Source of the DNA: Bacillota bacterium | GTDB taxonomy: Bacteria > Bacillota > Clostridia > Acetivibrionales > DSM-1351 | NCBI GenBank assembly: GCA_023416275.1 | Contig: JAEZIB010000104.1 | Location: forward strand, 1 to 61,515 | Direction of reading: 5' to 3' | DNA: 61,515 bases | Shown here: positions 44,383-52,516 of the stretch, piece by piece | Layout: the number at the start of each line of letters is the position of its first letter | How positions within the stretch are numbered: position 1 is the first letter of the stretch | Translations under genes and position numbers: made by a program | The notes under the pieces: generated by a model | The model's database searches: none | What the model was told of the DNA's origin: nothing | Seen by the model: only the letters and a program-made list of their open reading frames with translations

Positions 44383-45061
44383 CAAATCTATACCCCAATC
44401 CACGCAAAGTTTTAATTAAATGCGCATACGGGCCTAGAGATTTCCGTAGCAGCTTCATATGAGTATCCAGCGTCCTGTCATCTCCATAGTAATCAAATCC
44501 CCATACTTCTAACATTATCTTTTCTCTAGGTACGGCAATGTTTTTATTTCTTATCAGGAAAAACAGAAGGTCATATTCCTTCGGGGCTAAATTTACCTGC
44601 ACTCCATCTATAAATACCTTATAAGCTGTTATATCTGCCTTAAATCCATCCTTTTCATAGACGGTATGTCCGCTGTCATCTGACTTAGCAGAGCTGCTTT
44701 TATCCACTCTTCTCAAAATGGCACTTATCCTTAACATAATTTCTTTTGAAGAAAATGGTTTAACAACATAATCGTCCACACCAATCTCAAACCCAAGTAC
44801 CTTGTCATATTCCTCTCCTCGGGCAGAAAGCATGATTACAGGTGTATCAGAGGATTTGCGTATTTCTTTTACAGCGGAAAAACCGTCAAGCCCAGGCATC
44901 ATGATATCCATAATAATTATATCAAAGGTGCTATGCCGACAAAGCTCCACAGCCTCCATACCATCTCCTGCTTCGGTGACCTCATGCCCTTCGAATATTG
45001 CATACCGCTTTATTACAGCACGAAGCCCTGCTTCATCATCACATATTAAAACTTTAGCCAT
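44375..45061 (-). CDS. OmpR-family response regulator
   Basis: 228 residues: receiver domain (VLICDDEAGLRAVIKRYAIF, phospho-acceptor Asp in DIIIMDIMMPG, Lys in DDYVVKPFSSKEIM) and a winged-helix domain (VNLAPKEYDLLFFLIRNKNI, DDRTLDTHMKLLRKSLG). Start ATG 45061, with a GGTGAT-type ribosome binding site; the frame extends to 45202 without one. It lies 200 bases below the CotH gene in the same direction. Direct TTCAG repeats spaced in multiples of 11 bp upstream of the operon fit its expected DNA site. Confidence 0.93.
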   Translation of the reverse strand: MAKVLICDDEAGLRAVIKRYAIFEGHEVTEAGDGMEAVELCRHSTFDIIIMDIMMPGLDGFSAVKEIRKSSDTPVIMLSARGEEYDKVLGFEIGVDDYVVKPFSSKEIMLRISAILRRVDKSSSAKSDDSGHTVYEKDGFKADITAYKVFIDGVQVNLAPKEYDLLFFLIRNKNIAVPREKIMLEVWGFDYYGDDRTLDTHMKLLRKSLGPYAHLIKTLRGLGYRFDG

Positions 45062-45268
45062 TTTATCACCATTCCCTTCCCGATAATTTATTGACTTTTT
45101 CCCAAGAAGATTGAGAACTATGTTATATATAAAACTCACTGATATGAGACTGAAATTCTTATTACCTGTACTTAATTTTATCATAAAACAAACTAAGCAC
45201 AAGGTAATGTGAACTTCTTCACTGAGCGTACAGAACCATAATAGAAAAACATGAATTATACACTTGGT

Positions 45269-47392
45269 TCAATAGCTCTTTTTATATTTTGCAGCAATTA
45301 GTAGAGCAGCTATTAGTATAATTGACATCGCACCAATTAAAATTATATTATTAGATGTTACTTTTTCAGCTATCGGAACACCTGCATCTGAAGAATTCTG
45401 CGTATTTCTAGTTTGTCTGCCCTTCTCCATTCCACCAAAGCGCCTAGAACTCATTGTTGATAGCTGCTCAATCTGCTCTGTCGTTAACCCAATAGAAAGC
45501 AAATTCTCCTTTACTTCCTCAGTAATTTCTCCATTTGACTGCATTATAATGCCCATCGCTTTACCCATTAGTTCTTTGTCCAGCCCGCTAATCATGCCTC
45601 CTGGGGCATCGGAAGATGTATTTTTGTCTTGTCCACCCCTTCTATCAGAAAAATCACTGTTATTGTCACCTTTACCTCCCATCATACTTCCAAGATCGGA
45701 TAATTTCAAGTTCCCTGCTGAAACAAGCGCGTCAGTGTTTGTATTTTGCTCTTCTGTTGTAGATGGTATAGTTCCGTCCAGCTGACCCTGTACGCTTTGA
45801 GCACGTAAATTTCCAAGGGTAATAAATGCCGAAACAGCTTTTTTATATTCGTCAAAGGTGCAAAATGCACTGGAATCATTTTTCACATAATTTGAAATAA
45901 GTGTATCAAGGGAATTTATTTTACTTTCAAATTCACCATTTGCAAAATACTTGTCAATTAACTGTTGTAAATAGTCGTGATATCTTTCTAGATATTCTGT
46001 ATTTGCAAATAGTTTTTCAAGTAACGGTCTGCTTGACATTTCAACTTCTTTTACTGGTGTATCAATAGGGAAATTTATTACAGAAGAAGCACTTCCACTT
46101 TGAAAACCACCCCAGGCTAGATTGTAATCCCACGGAAGAATGGTAAGCTTGCCTTCACTTTCATATATATAATAGTTTTGTGCCATACTTGAACTATAGC
46201 TGTCAAGATTGACAACAATTGTGTGCACTGCAAAATATCTAAGCAGCTGGTCTATATCAAAATTTTCTTCCAATTCTTTGCCTTCTGAAAGTGCTTTTAG
46301 AGCCTTTACCACACGCTGAAAATCGTTTTTTGTTCCTTTTCCAACTACATTATCAAAAATAGCACTGTAGCTTTCTGTATTATCATCTGTATATTCAAGA
46401 CTGCCGCCAGAGCTGCCACGTCCGCCTTTACCTCCAAAAGCTTTGTCCATACCACCCATTTCTCCCTCTATTTGTTCAGGAAGCACTGGCCTGTCTGTGT
46501 TAATGGGCGAATTAGTGTCAGAGCTAGTGTTACTATCTATTGACTGAACAGTTTGTTGTTCAATATTATCTTGTGAGTTTTGGTGCGGAATGGACTGTTG
46601 TCCCATATTATCCTGTGCATTTGTTTGTGTTTTCTGTTGTTTCTGAGAATCACCATTAGATTCATCATTAGGTCTTTGGGGTATGCTGTCTTTACCTTCT
46701 GCATCAGGCATAGTTGGCATGTTCCCTCCTTGCTGTCCAGGCATAGCGCCTTTGTTTCCGCCCATATCCATGCTTTTTACATTGTATAGCATCCCTGCTG
46801 TATCTCCAAAGACTCTCTGTTCAAAGCTATCATTATATAATTCAACCGCAAGATACAACCCCCAGCTTTCTCCGTTTACTTTAATATCAGCATAGCCGAA
46901 ATAGGGTGCATCTACTCCCATTTCCTGCATCAACTCATAAGATACATACTCTTTCATATAGGTATTGTCACCCAGCATATTATTTACAACAAAGCTCTCA
47001 AGCCCAAAGCAGGTCTGTTCCTTGATGTATTCATTAAACTGTAATCGAAAACTATACCTATTGCTGTCAGAGCCTGCCACTTGAGTTAAACTGGAATTAC
47101 CCTTTGGACGGATACCAACATTTTTAAATTTTGTTCCATTCACAATAACGTCAGCCATAATATACTGTTCACTTATGGCATTTTCCAGCATCTCCTTCCA
47201 ATCCTTCTCATCCGCAAGAATCTCTAGCGATATAATATCAGTTCCGAAAAGCTTTTCTGAATATTCTGCTTCAGTCTCAATACTCACATTTGTTTGCTGT
47301 ATATTACCAATTAAAACAAAAGCAACGCTCATTATTAAGGCAGAAATTACAGCTATAGCAATAATTATATTTATTTTTTTACTTTGTATCAT
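45269..47392 (-). CDS. CotH-family protein kinase-like membrane protein
   Basis: 707 residues: N-terminal membrane helix (about 8-28), a CotH-like kinase domain (about 45-480) and a C-terminal helix (about 685-702) before a basic KYKKSY tail. Kinase-like motifs: VGIRPKGNSSLTQVAGSDSN, NMLGDNTYMKEYVSYELMQE and ILPWDYNLAWGGF (the DxN-type metal site). A Gln/Asn/Ser-rich, low-complexity segment (about 215-330) interrupts the domain. The large domain is predicted outside the cell. CotH of Bacillus phosphorylates spore-coat proteins; here the neighbours are VTC and DUF4956, a known partnership of unclear function. GAGGTGAA precedes the ATG. Confidence 0.88.
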   Translation of the reverse strand: MIQSKKINIIIAIAVISALIMSVAFVLIGNIQQTNVSIETEAEYSEKLFGTDIISLEILADEKDWKEMLENAISEQYIMADVIVNGTKFKNVGIRPKGNSSLTQVAGSDSNRYSFRLQFNEYIKEQTCFGLESFVVNNMLGDNTYMKEYVSYELMQEMGVDAPYFGYADIKVNGESWGLYLAVELYNDSFEQRVFGDTAGMLYNVKSMDMGGNKGAMPGQQGGNMPTMPDAEGKDSIPQRPNDESNGDSQKQQKTQTNAQDNMGQQSIPHQNSQDNIEQQTVQSIDSNTSSDTNSPINTDRPVLPEQIEGEMGGMDKAFGGKGGRGSSGGSLEYTDDNTESYSAIFDNVVGKGTKNDFQRVVKALKALSEGKELEENFDIDQLLRYFAVHTIVVNLDSYSSSMAQNYYIYESEGKLTILPWDYNLAWGGFQSGSASSVINFPIDTPVKEVEMSSRPLLEKLFANTEYLERYHDYLQQLIDKYFANGEFESKINSLDTLISNYVKNDSSAFCTFDEYKKAVSAFITLGNLRAQSVQGQLDGTIPSTTEEQNTNTDALVSAGNLKLSDLGSMMGGKGDNNSDFSDRRGGQDKNTSSDAPGGMISGLDKELMGKAMGIIMQSNGEITEEVKENLLSIGLTTEQIEQLSTMSSRRFGGMEKGRQTRNTQNSSDAGVPIAEKVTSNNIILIGAMSIILIAALLIAAKYKKSY

Positions 47393-47417
47393 GCTTTCAC
47401 CTCATATCTTGGCATAC

Positions 47418-48089
47418 TTAAGCTGAATATTCTCCATTGTAGCTTACAAGACAAGCATTGTTAACGCCATCTATAGTCAATAATTCATTAAGTAACTTTG
47501 CAGACATTTCCAAAAGACGTACTTCAACAGTAAGCTCGATGCCATTTCTTGAAACTGTCTTTGCCTTAATTAGATTCTTCTTAGTTTTTGCCTTTATTAT
47601 ATCCATACAATCATTTTCAGCCTTATCATTATCAAGATTAAGTACAACTATATATGGTGTGTCACTACTTTTCTTGTTTACAAATACAAGTAGAATAATA
47701 CCAATGAAAACCGAACCGATTATGCCAAGCGGAATTAACCCTGCACCTATAACAATACCAGCAGCTATAGCCCAAAATAAAAATGCAATGTCTAACGGCT
47801 CTTTAACAGCTGTTCTAAAACGAACAATGGACAAAGCACCTACCATACCAAGTGACAAGATAATATTTGATGTTACAGCCAAAATAATAAAGGTCGTAAT
47901 CAATGTCATAGCCAAAATAGATACGCCGAAGGATGCTGAATACATAACCCCTGCAAAAGTTTTTCTATACACAAAAAATATAAAAAGCCCTATTGCAAAG
48001 GATAATAGCATTGCAAGTCCTACGTCTAAAATTGAAAATTCTGATGCTTTTTCTAAAAAGCTTGATTTAAAAATATCATTAAATGTCAT
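47418..48089 (-). CDS. DUF4956 membrane protein
   Basis: 223 residues with four or five membrane helices in the first 145 residues and a small soluble C-terminal domain (residues about 150-223). The family signature ALSIVRFRTAVKEPLDIAFL, followed by FWAIAAGIVIGAGL, is clear. Genes of this family are usually next to VTC-domain genes, as here, and may form a membrane partner for the VTC-type polymerase. GGAGG precedes the ATG by 7 bases. Function unproven. Confidence 0.9.
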   Translation of the reverse strand: MTFNDIFKSSFLEKASEFSILDVGLAMLLSFAIGLFIFFVYRKTFAGVMYSASFGVSILAMTLITTFIILAVTSNIILSLGMVGALSIVRFRTAVKEPLDIAFLFWAIAAGIVIGAGLIPLGIIGSVFIGIILLVFVNKKSSDTPYIVVLNLDNDKAENDCMDIIKAKTKKNLIKAKTVSRNGIELTVEVRLLEMSAKLLNELLTIDGVNNACLVSYNGEYSA

Positions 48090-48107
48090 ATTATAAGACC
48101 TCCGATT

Positions 48108-48785
48108 TTATATAATTCTTGTTACTGCATATTTGGAAAACGCAGTACTTTTTCTATTAGAAAGAGATACCATGCCACGAATTATCTCGGGCAAAAAGTT
48201 GTCATATTTCACTTCTAGAATATAAACTCCTGAAATTGGTACAGGAACCGGTTCAGTATCTAAAAAGCACTGTACATTGTTGCTTGTACGAATGTCATAA
48301 TCCAGCGTTACTCGTACATTCCCCATTGGATAAATATAAGCCTCCCTTCTGTAGTCTACAATATTTTTTGCTCGAAGCTGCTGATAGTGCATTTTTGCAT
48401 ACAGCTCTAAGCATATAGGACTCCCATTTTCTTTTAGTACATCAAGCTCCCCATCAAGCAGTCGTTTGCATTCCTCTTCATTCATAGAAGCGCTCTGCTT
48501 GTAACAAATGCCGTTTTTTTTGCTCTTTTTTTCAAGACGAATAAATGAAGTGTTGTCATTATACAAACGTAAACGGAACTTTTCCCGTTCATTTACGCCA
48601 TTAATCTTCTCTTTTAGAGCTTTGTCATTGTAGTTGTCAAAATATAGGCTCTTAACTCTATATCCATTTCCCAGAATTGCATTTTTATCGAGATTAGCTA
48701 CAAATGGAAGCCTTGCTCTGAGCTGCACTACATCGGCATAGTTTATATAATGCTTCAGTTCATGTCTGCCTTTAGGTTCTGACAT
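48108..48785 (-). CDS. VTC-domain protein (polyphosphate polymerase-like)
   Basis: 225 residues. The VTC tunnel domain is seen as RHELKHYINYADVVQLRARL, YRVKSLYFDNYNDKALKEKI, KFRLRLYN, IRLEKKSKKNG, a late REAYIY and ILEVKYDNFLPEII; the many inward Arg/Lys and the paired Glu are as in yeast Vtc4, which makes polyphosphate from ATP. Bacterial stand-alone VTC proteins paired with DUF4956 and CotH are known but their product is not settled. Start at ATG 48785, GAAGGAG 8 bases upstream; the GTG at 48794 is too close. First gene of the operon. Confidence 0.9.
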   Translation of the reverse strand: MSEPKGRHELKHYINYADVVQLRARLPFVANLDKNAILGNGYRVKSLYFDNYNDKALKEKINGVNEREKFRLRLYNDNTSFIRLEKKSKKNGICYKQSASMNEEECKRLLDGELDVLKENGSPICLELYAKMHYQQLRAKNIVDYRREAYIYPMGNVRVTLDYDIRTSNNVQCFLDTEPVPVPISGVYILEVKYDNFLPEIIRGMVSLSNRKSTAFSKYAVTRII

Positions 48786-48826
48786 TTTTTTCACTCCTTC
48801 ATTGGAATGATTTAATTTTAAACTGC

Positions 48827-48868
48827 TTGACTGAAGCGTAATTGTTTTTTATCTGAACTTTGACTGAA
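48827..48868 (-). promoter_or_regulatory. OmpR-type direct repeats at the VTC-DUF4956-CotH promoter
   Basis: On the minus strand TTCAG occurs at 48864-48868, 48853-48857 and 48831-48835, spacings of 11 and 22 bp. TTCAGTCAA is exact at the outer two, 33 bp apart. TAAAAT lies 10 bases after the last copy, a -10 position typical for activators that replace the -35. The operon's own OmpR-family regulator is the natural candidate. Confidence 0.6.
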
Positions 48869-48889
48869 TTATTAGAAAAATTATATTAT
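48860..48889 (+). promoter_or_regulatory. Possible promoter for the amidohydrolase gene
   Basis: TTGACT (48860-48865), 18 bases, TATTAT (48884-48889) on the plus strand, about 190 bases before ATG 49086. The -35 overlaps the TTCAGTCAA repeat on the other strand, so both directions could share regulation. Confidence 0.35.
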
Positions 48890-49085
48890 GAATAGATGAA
48901 AACCTAATATTTCAAACCTCATATATTCATAAATAAGCCATACTTATGCCACACAAGTTGTTAAATGTGAATTAATAACACCTTATTTATAGAAGGAATC
49001 AATTGAATTTAATCATGAAATCGGGTATAAATTCGTTTCTAATAATATTCATTTATTTTTTTACTATAATTTAGGAGGATTACTT

Positions 49086-49964
49086 ATGGGTAAGATTGAA
49101 ATTGCGACACAATGGATGATAGACTTAGCAATTAATAATAGTCACGGGTATGATCAAACCTATAGGTGGGGGCAGCACGGTGATTATGATTGCTCTGCTG
49201 CAGTCATTACCGCCTGGGAGACTGCTGGTGTACCAGTAAAAACCAATGGTGCAACATATACCGGCAATATGAAAAATGCTTTTATTAACTCAGGTTTTGC
49301 TGATGTAACTTCCTCCATTGGATTATCAGACGGTACAGGACTGTTACGTGGTGATGTCTTGCTTAAAACAGATTCACATACAGCAATGTTTATTGGAAAC
49401 GGGCAAATCGTACACGCAAGTATTAATGAAAAAGGTACAGCGACTGCAGGAGAAGCAGGAGATCAAACAGGAAAAGAAATATGTATCAGAAGCTATTATA
49501 ACAAACCTTGGAATTGTATTCTCAGGTATAAAGAGAGCAGTACAAATCCTACTCCAAGTGTTAACAATACTATTCAAGCAGGACAAATACATGCAAACAA
49601 ATTTACTAATTCAAGCATTGCTACAGATGGGGTTAGAGGACTCGAAACAAAAAAAGCAGGCATTAAAGTCCTACAAACAGCTATGAATTTAGACTATAAC
49701 GCAGGTCTTGTTGTGGATGGAATTTGGGGTACTAAATCAAATAATGCTTTAGGAAGTCATTATGTTACTTACGGAGAAACCCAGTACATGGTGACAGCGG
49801 CTGAAATTCTAGTGATGCTGCAGGGATATGACCCAAATGGTGTAGAGTATCCGGGAAGCTTCGGTTCAGGACTGAAAGCAGCAATAATTTCATTTAAAAA
49901 AGCTAATGGCTTACCGGAAAATGGTACCTGCGACAGTTCTACTTTCCTTTTGCTTGTTAAATAA
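49086..49964 (+). CDS. Phage-type peptidoglycan amidohydrolase with peptidoglycan-binding domain
   Basis: 292 residues. The N-terminal catalytic domain resembles the bacteriophage peptidoglycan hydrolase family (Amidase_5, NlpC/P60-like): GQHGDYDCSAAVITAWETAG carries the catalytic Cys (about 35), KTNGATYTGNMKNAF follows, and LLKTDSHTAMFIGNGQIVHA carries the His. The C-terminal part (about 205-292) looks like a peptidoglycan-binding_1-type repeat region (GIKVLQTAMNLDYN, VVDGIWGTKSNNAL, KKANGLPENGTC). No signal peptide, as in endolysins that need a holin, but no phage genes or holin are nearby. GGAGG precedes the ATG. Own terminator. Confidence 0.85.
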   Translation: MGKIEIATQWMIDLAINNSHGYDQTYRWGQHGDYDCSAAVITAWETAGVPVKTNGATYTGNMKNAFINSGFADVTSSIGLSDGTGLLRGDVLLKTDSHTAMFIGNGQIVHASINEKGTATAGEAGDQTGKEICIRSYYNKPWNCILRYKESSTNPTPSVNNTIQAGQIHANKFTNSSIATDGVRGLETKKAGIKVLQTAMNLDYNAGLVVDGIWGTKSNNALGSHYVTYGETQYMVTAAEILVMLQGYDPNGVEYPGSFGSGLKAAIISFKKANGLPENGTCDSSTFLLLVK

Positions 49965-50021
49965 CTTTTGCAGTAGATAATTGTAGGTGTTAAAAAACTT
50001 ATCAAATGAACGGTTAAATAA
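49959..50021 (-). repeat. Dispersed intergenic repeat, copy 3
   Basis: Read on the minus strand: CGTTCATTTGATAAGTT, AACACCTACAATTATCTACT and GCAAAAGTTATTTAA, the same order as copy 1. Confidence 0.6.
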
Positions 50022-50037
50022 ATATGCAGGAATGTTG

Positions 50038-50075
50038 AAAGGCTATACCCATCTGAGAGTATAGCCTTTTATTAA
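50038..50075 (+). terminator. Terminator after the amidohydrolase gene
   Basis: Perfect 11-bp stem AAAGGCTATAC / GTATAGCCTTT (50038-50048, 50059-50069) followed by TATTAAT. About 75 bases past the stop. Confidence 0.8.
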
Positions 50076-50115
50076 TAAGCTTATAAGTTTGTCCTCAAAA
50101 TTGTTAAAATAACCT

Positions 50116-51375
50116 TCATGCATTTACAAATTTATCTGCTTTATACCTGTCAAGTTCTTGTTCTAAGAATTCAAACCATTTTGATTCATCTACAGCTCTA
50201 GCTGTTATAAATATATCTTTATCTCCTCTACCAGATACATTTACAATTATATTAGTTCCTTTTTCTAAAGTAGGTGCAAGTCTAATAGCTTCTGCTAATG
50301 CATGTGATGATTCCAATGCGGGAACAATCCCTTCATGTTTTGCAAGAAATCTAACTGCATTTATTACTTCCTCATCCCTTGCACTAGTAAATTCAACTCT
50401 TCCAAGCTCTCCTAGATAAGCTAATTGAGGACCAATGCCTGCATAATCTAATCCAGCACTTATAGAATGTGTTGGAAGTAATTTTCCGTCACCGTCTTGT
50501 AAAAAGAGTGATTTGTATCCCTGAATAGCTCCGACTGTTCCTTTTGTTCCAGTCATTCTAACTGCATGCTCGCCGCTCCTTGTGCCACGTCCACCAGCTT
50601 CAACACCAATAAGCTTGACAGCTGAGTCCTCAAGAAATTCACTGAAAAATCCTATTGAATTTGAACCACCTCCAACGCAAGCTATCAATATATCTGGCAA
50701 CACATTATTTCTTTCTAAAAATTGCTTCTTGGTTTCCCTTCCTATAACAGATTGAAATTCTCTTACCATATCAGGATAAGGGCAAGGGCCCAATGCACTT
50801 CCAATTAGATAGTATGTATCTTCAGTGCGCGTTGACCATACCTTGAAAGCTTCATCAACTGCATCCGTTAAAGTTCTAGTACCACTAGAAACAGGTACCA
50901 CTTTTGCTCCAAACATCTCCATCCAAAATACATTTGGTCTTTGTCTTTCTATATCTATTTCACCCATATATATTTCGCAATCAAGCCCAAGCCTTGCACA
51001 AACACAAGCTGTCGCAACACCATGCTGGCCTGCTCCGGTTTCTGCAATTACACGAGTCTTACCCATCTTTTTTGCTACAAGCGCTTGACCTATAGCATTG
51101 TTTATTTTATGAGCTCCTGTATTTGCCAGGCACTCCAATTTTAAATATATATTAGCTCCACCTAACGCTTTAGTTGAATTTTCTGCAAATAAAAGTGGTG
51201 TTGGTCTTCCTACAAAGTTCTTTAACAAATCATAAAACTCTCCCCAAAACACATCATCATTTTTACATTCCTTAAAAAAGGTTTCCATTTCAACTAATAT
51301 TGGCACTAATGATTCATCAACATATCGACCACCGTACTCCCCAAAGTAACCATTTTCAGCTTGTTTTAAATTCAT
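50116..51375 (-). CDS. Tryptophan synthase beta-like protein (TrpB paralogue), no TrpA nearby
   Basis: 419-residue PLP enzyme of the TrpB family. The PLP lysine (about K90) is in NTGAHKINNAIGQAL, the catalytic Glu in VIAETGAGQHGVATA, phosphate binding in CVGGGSNSIGFFSEF and the C-terminal block is VNVSGRGDKD. Several normally invariant positions differ: the usual KREDLNHTGAHK reads KLECLANTGAHK, and GLDYPGVGPEH reads GLDYAGIGPQL. This suggests a paralogue for beta-replacement with another nucleophile or a changed TrpA interface (inference). Start ATG 51375 (GGAGG 6 bases upstream). Last gene of the operon beginning at 55398. Confidence 0.85.
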   Translation of the reverse strand: MNLKQAENGYFGEYGGRYVDESLVPILVEMETFFKECKNDDVFWGEFYDLLKNFVGRPTPLLFAENSTKALGGANIYLKLECLANTGAHKINNAIGQALVAKKMGKTRVIAETGAGQHGVATACVCARLGLDCEIYMGEIDIERQRPNVFWMEMFGAKVVPVSSGTRTLTDAVDEAFKVWSTRTEDTYYLIGSALGPCPYPDMVREFQSVIGRETKKQFLERNNVLPDILIACVGGGSNSIGFFSEFLEDSAVKLIGVEAGGRGTRSGEHAVRMTGTKGTVGAIQGYKSLFLQDGDGKLLPTHSISAGLDYAGIGPQLAYLGELGRVEFTSARDEEVINAVRFLAKHEGIVPALESSHALAEAIRLAPTLEKGTNIIVNVSGRGDKDIFITARAVDESKWFEFLEQELDRYKADKFVNA

Positions 51376-51470
51376 ATCCATCCTCCTTTAATCTACAACT
51401 TACACATAATTGTTTTGACAAAGACATAAGAACTACTCTACTTATTTAAGCTTTATCTAAATATTAATTA

Positions 51471-52028
51471 TCAAAGCTCTTCCTTTAGCATTTCTTTTTT
51501 AATTAGCTTATCCTTCTTATTCTCAATATATTTTATTATGTGTTCACACAACAAAGCAATAAAAAATATTACAATAGCAGTTATAATCCAACGAATGATA
51601 GTAACATGTACTCCTAATATTTTTACTTCAAATGGAAGTAAAGCTATCTTTAAAGTCGCCCATGTACTTAGCATTATTATTGCAACACGAATTTTTATGC
51701 CATGTTCTATAAACATTTTGCTAAGGGAATATCCAGGATAAATAGGTCCGCTTACCAAAAGTCCAAATACGTATCCAAGAATTATACTTTTTATTCCCGT
51801 ATTTTTCTGTATTGCTTTTTGGACAGCATCAGAATTCATTCCTACTTTTATAAAGGCTAATAGCGCAAACATTAAAACTAAAATAGGCAAAGTACTCTTG
51901 CATGTATTTAGAAAATTAATTAATATACTTTTTCCTTTGTCTATATCAGAAATACCAATAACTATTGAAACAAATAATGATACCGTTAAAAGCAGATTTT
52001 TCTTTATTACTTTTTTAATAGTGTTCAT
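51471..52028 (-). CDS. Permease, second half (COG0701/ArsP-like)
   Basis: 185 residues with about five membrane helices. SGPIYPGYSLSKMFIEHGIK mirrors the GPTVIAFVLGATLLSGGAS motif of its partner gene, so the two proteins look like the two halves of a single pseudo-symmetric permease. The C-terminus is lysine-rich. The start overlaps the stop of the first half (ATGA), with GGGAG upstream, so they are made in equal amounts. In this operon it may export the product or an intermediate (inference). Confidence 0.75.
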   Translation of the reverse strand: MNTIKKVIKKNLLLTVSLFVSIVIGISDIDKGKSILINFLNTCKSTLPILVLMFALLAFIKVGMNSDAVQKAIQKNTGIKSIILGYVFGLLVSGPIYPGYSLSKMFIEHGIKIRVAIIMLSTWATLKIALLPFEVKILGVHVTIIRWIITAIVIFFIALLCEHIIKYIENKKDKLIKKEMLKEEL

Positions 52029-52501
52029 AAAAATACTCCCATTAAATATCCTATTATTATTGAAGCTAAAAGGGTTACCACAAATCTAACTGCAGTAAAT
52101 AATAATCCTAATTCCTTTTTCTCTAAAGGAATTGCAACAAGACCAACCATTGAAAACGATGAAATAAAAGCTCCAACTGCAGCTATACTAGCTCCACCAG
52201 AAAGCAAGGTTGCACCCAGAACAAAAGCTATCACAGTTGGTCCTTCAAAAATGCATCCAAACAAAGCTGCCAGAATTGGAGCAATTAATCCATTATCTTT
52301 TCCAAGTACTGATACTATAACTTCTTTTGGTATACACGCCTGTATAATGCTAGCAATTAAAATAATACCTAGCACATAAGATATAAGACTAAAAGTAACG
52401 TTTTTAAAGCCTATGAAAGCAGTCTTTAATTTACTTTTATCTTTTCTAAATAAATAAACCGAAAAAATAAATATTATCACTAAATATATTAATTCAACCA
52501 T
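52025..52501 (-). CDS. Permease, first half (COG0701/ArsP-like)
   Basis: 158 residues with four or five membrane helices. The motif FGCIFEGPTVIAFVLGAT followed by LLSGGASIAAVGAFISSFSM is typical of permeases of the ArsP/YraQ superfamily, which are normally about 300-350 residues in one chain. Both halves are full and in frame with good ribosome binding sites, so this is a genuine split, not a frameshift. GGAG precedes the ATG by about 7 bases. The substrate is unknown. Confidence 0.75.
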   Translation of the reverse strand: MVELIYLVIIFIFSVYLFRKDKSKLKTAFIGFKNVTFSLISYVLGIILIASIIQACIPKEVIVSVLGKDNGLIAPILAALFGCIFEGPTVIAFVLGATLLSGGASIAAVGAFISSFSMVGLVAIPLEKKELGLLFTAVRFVVTLLASIIIGYLMGVFL

Positions 52502-52516
52502 TTTTCTACTCCATAA

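Noticed and set aside
47458..48096. 212-codon open frame antisense to the DUF4956 gene
   Set aside because: Mirror frame of a clear membrane-protein gene; no start signal and no independent family match.
51471..52501. Frameshifted single permease gene
   Set aside because: Each half has its own start codon and ribosome binding site with an ATGA junction, typical of two intended genes.
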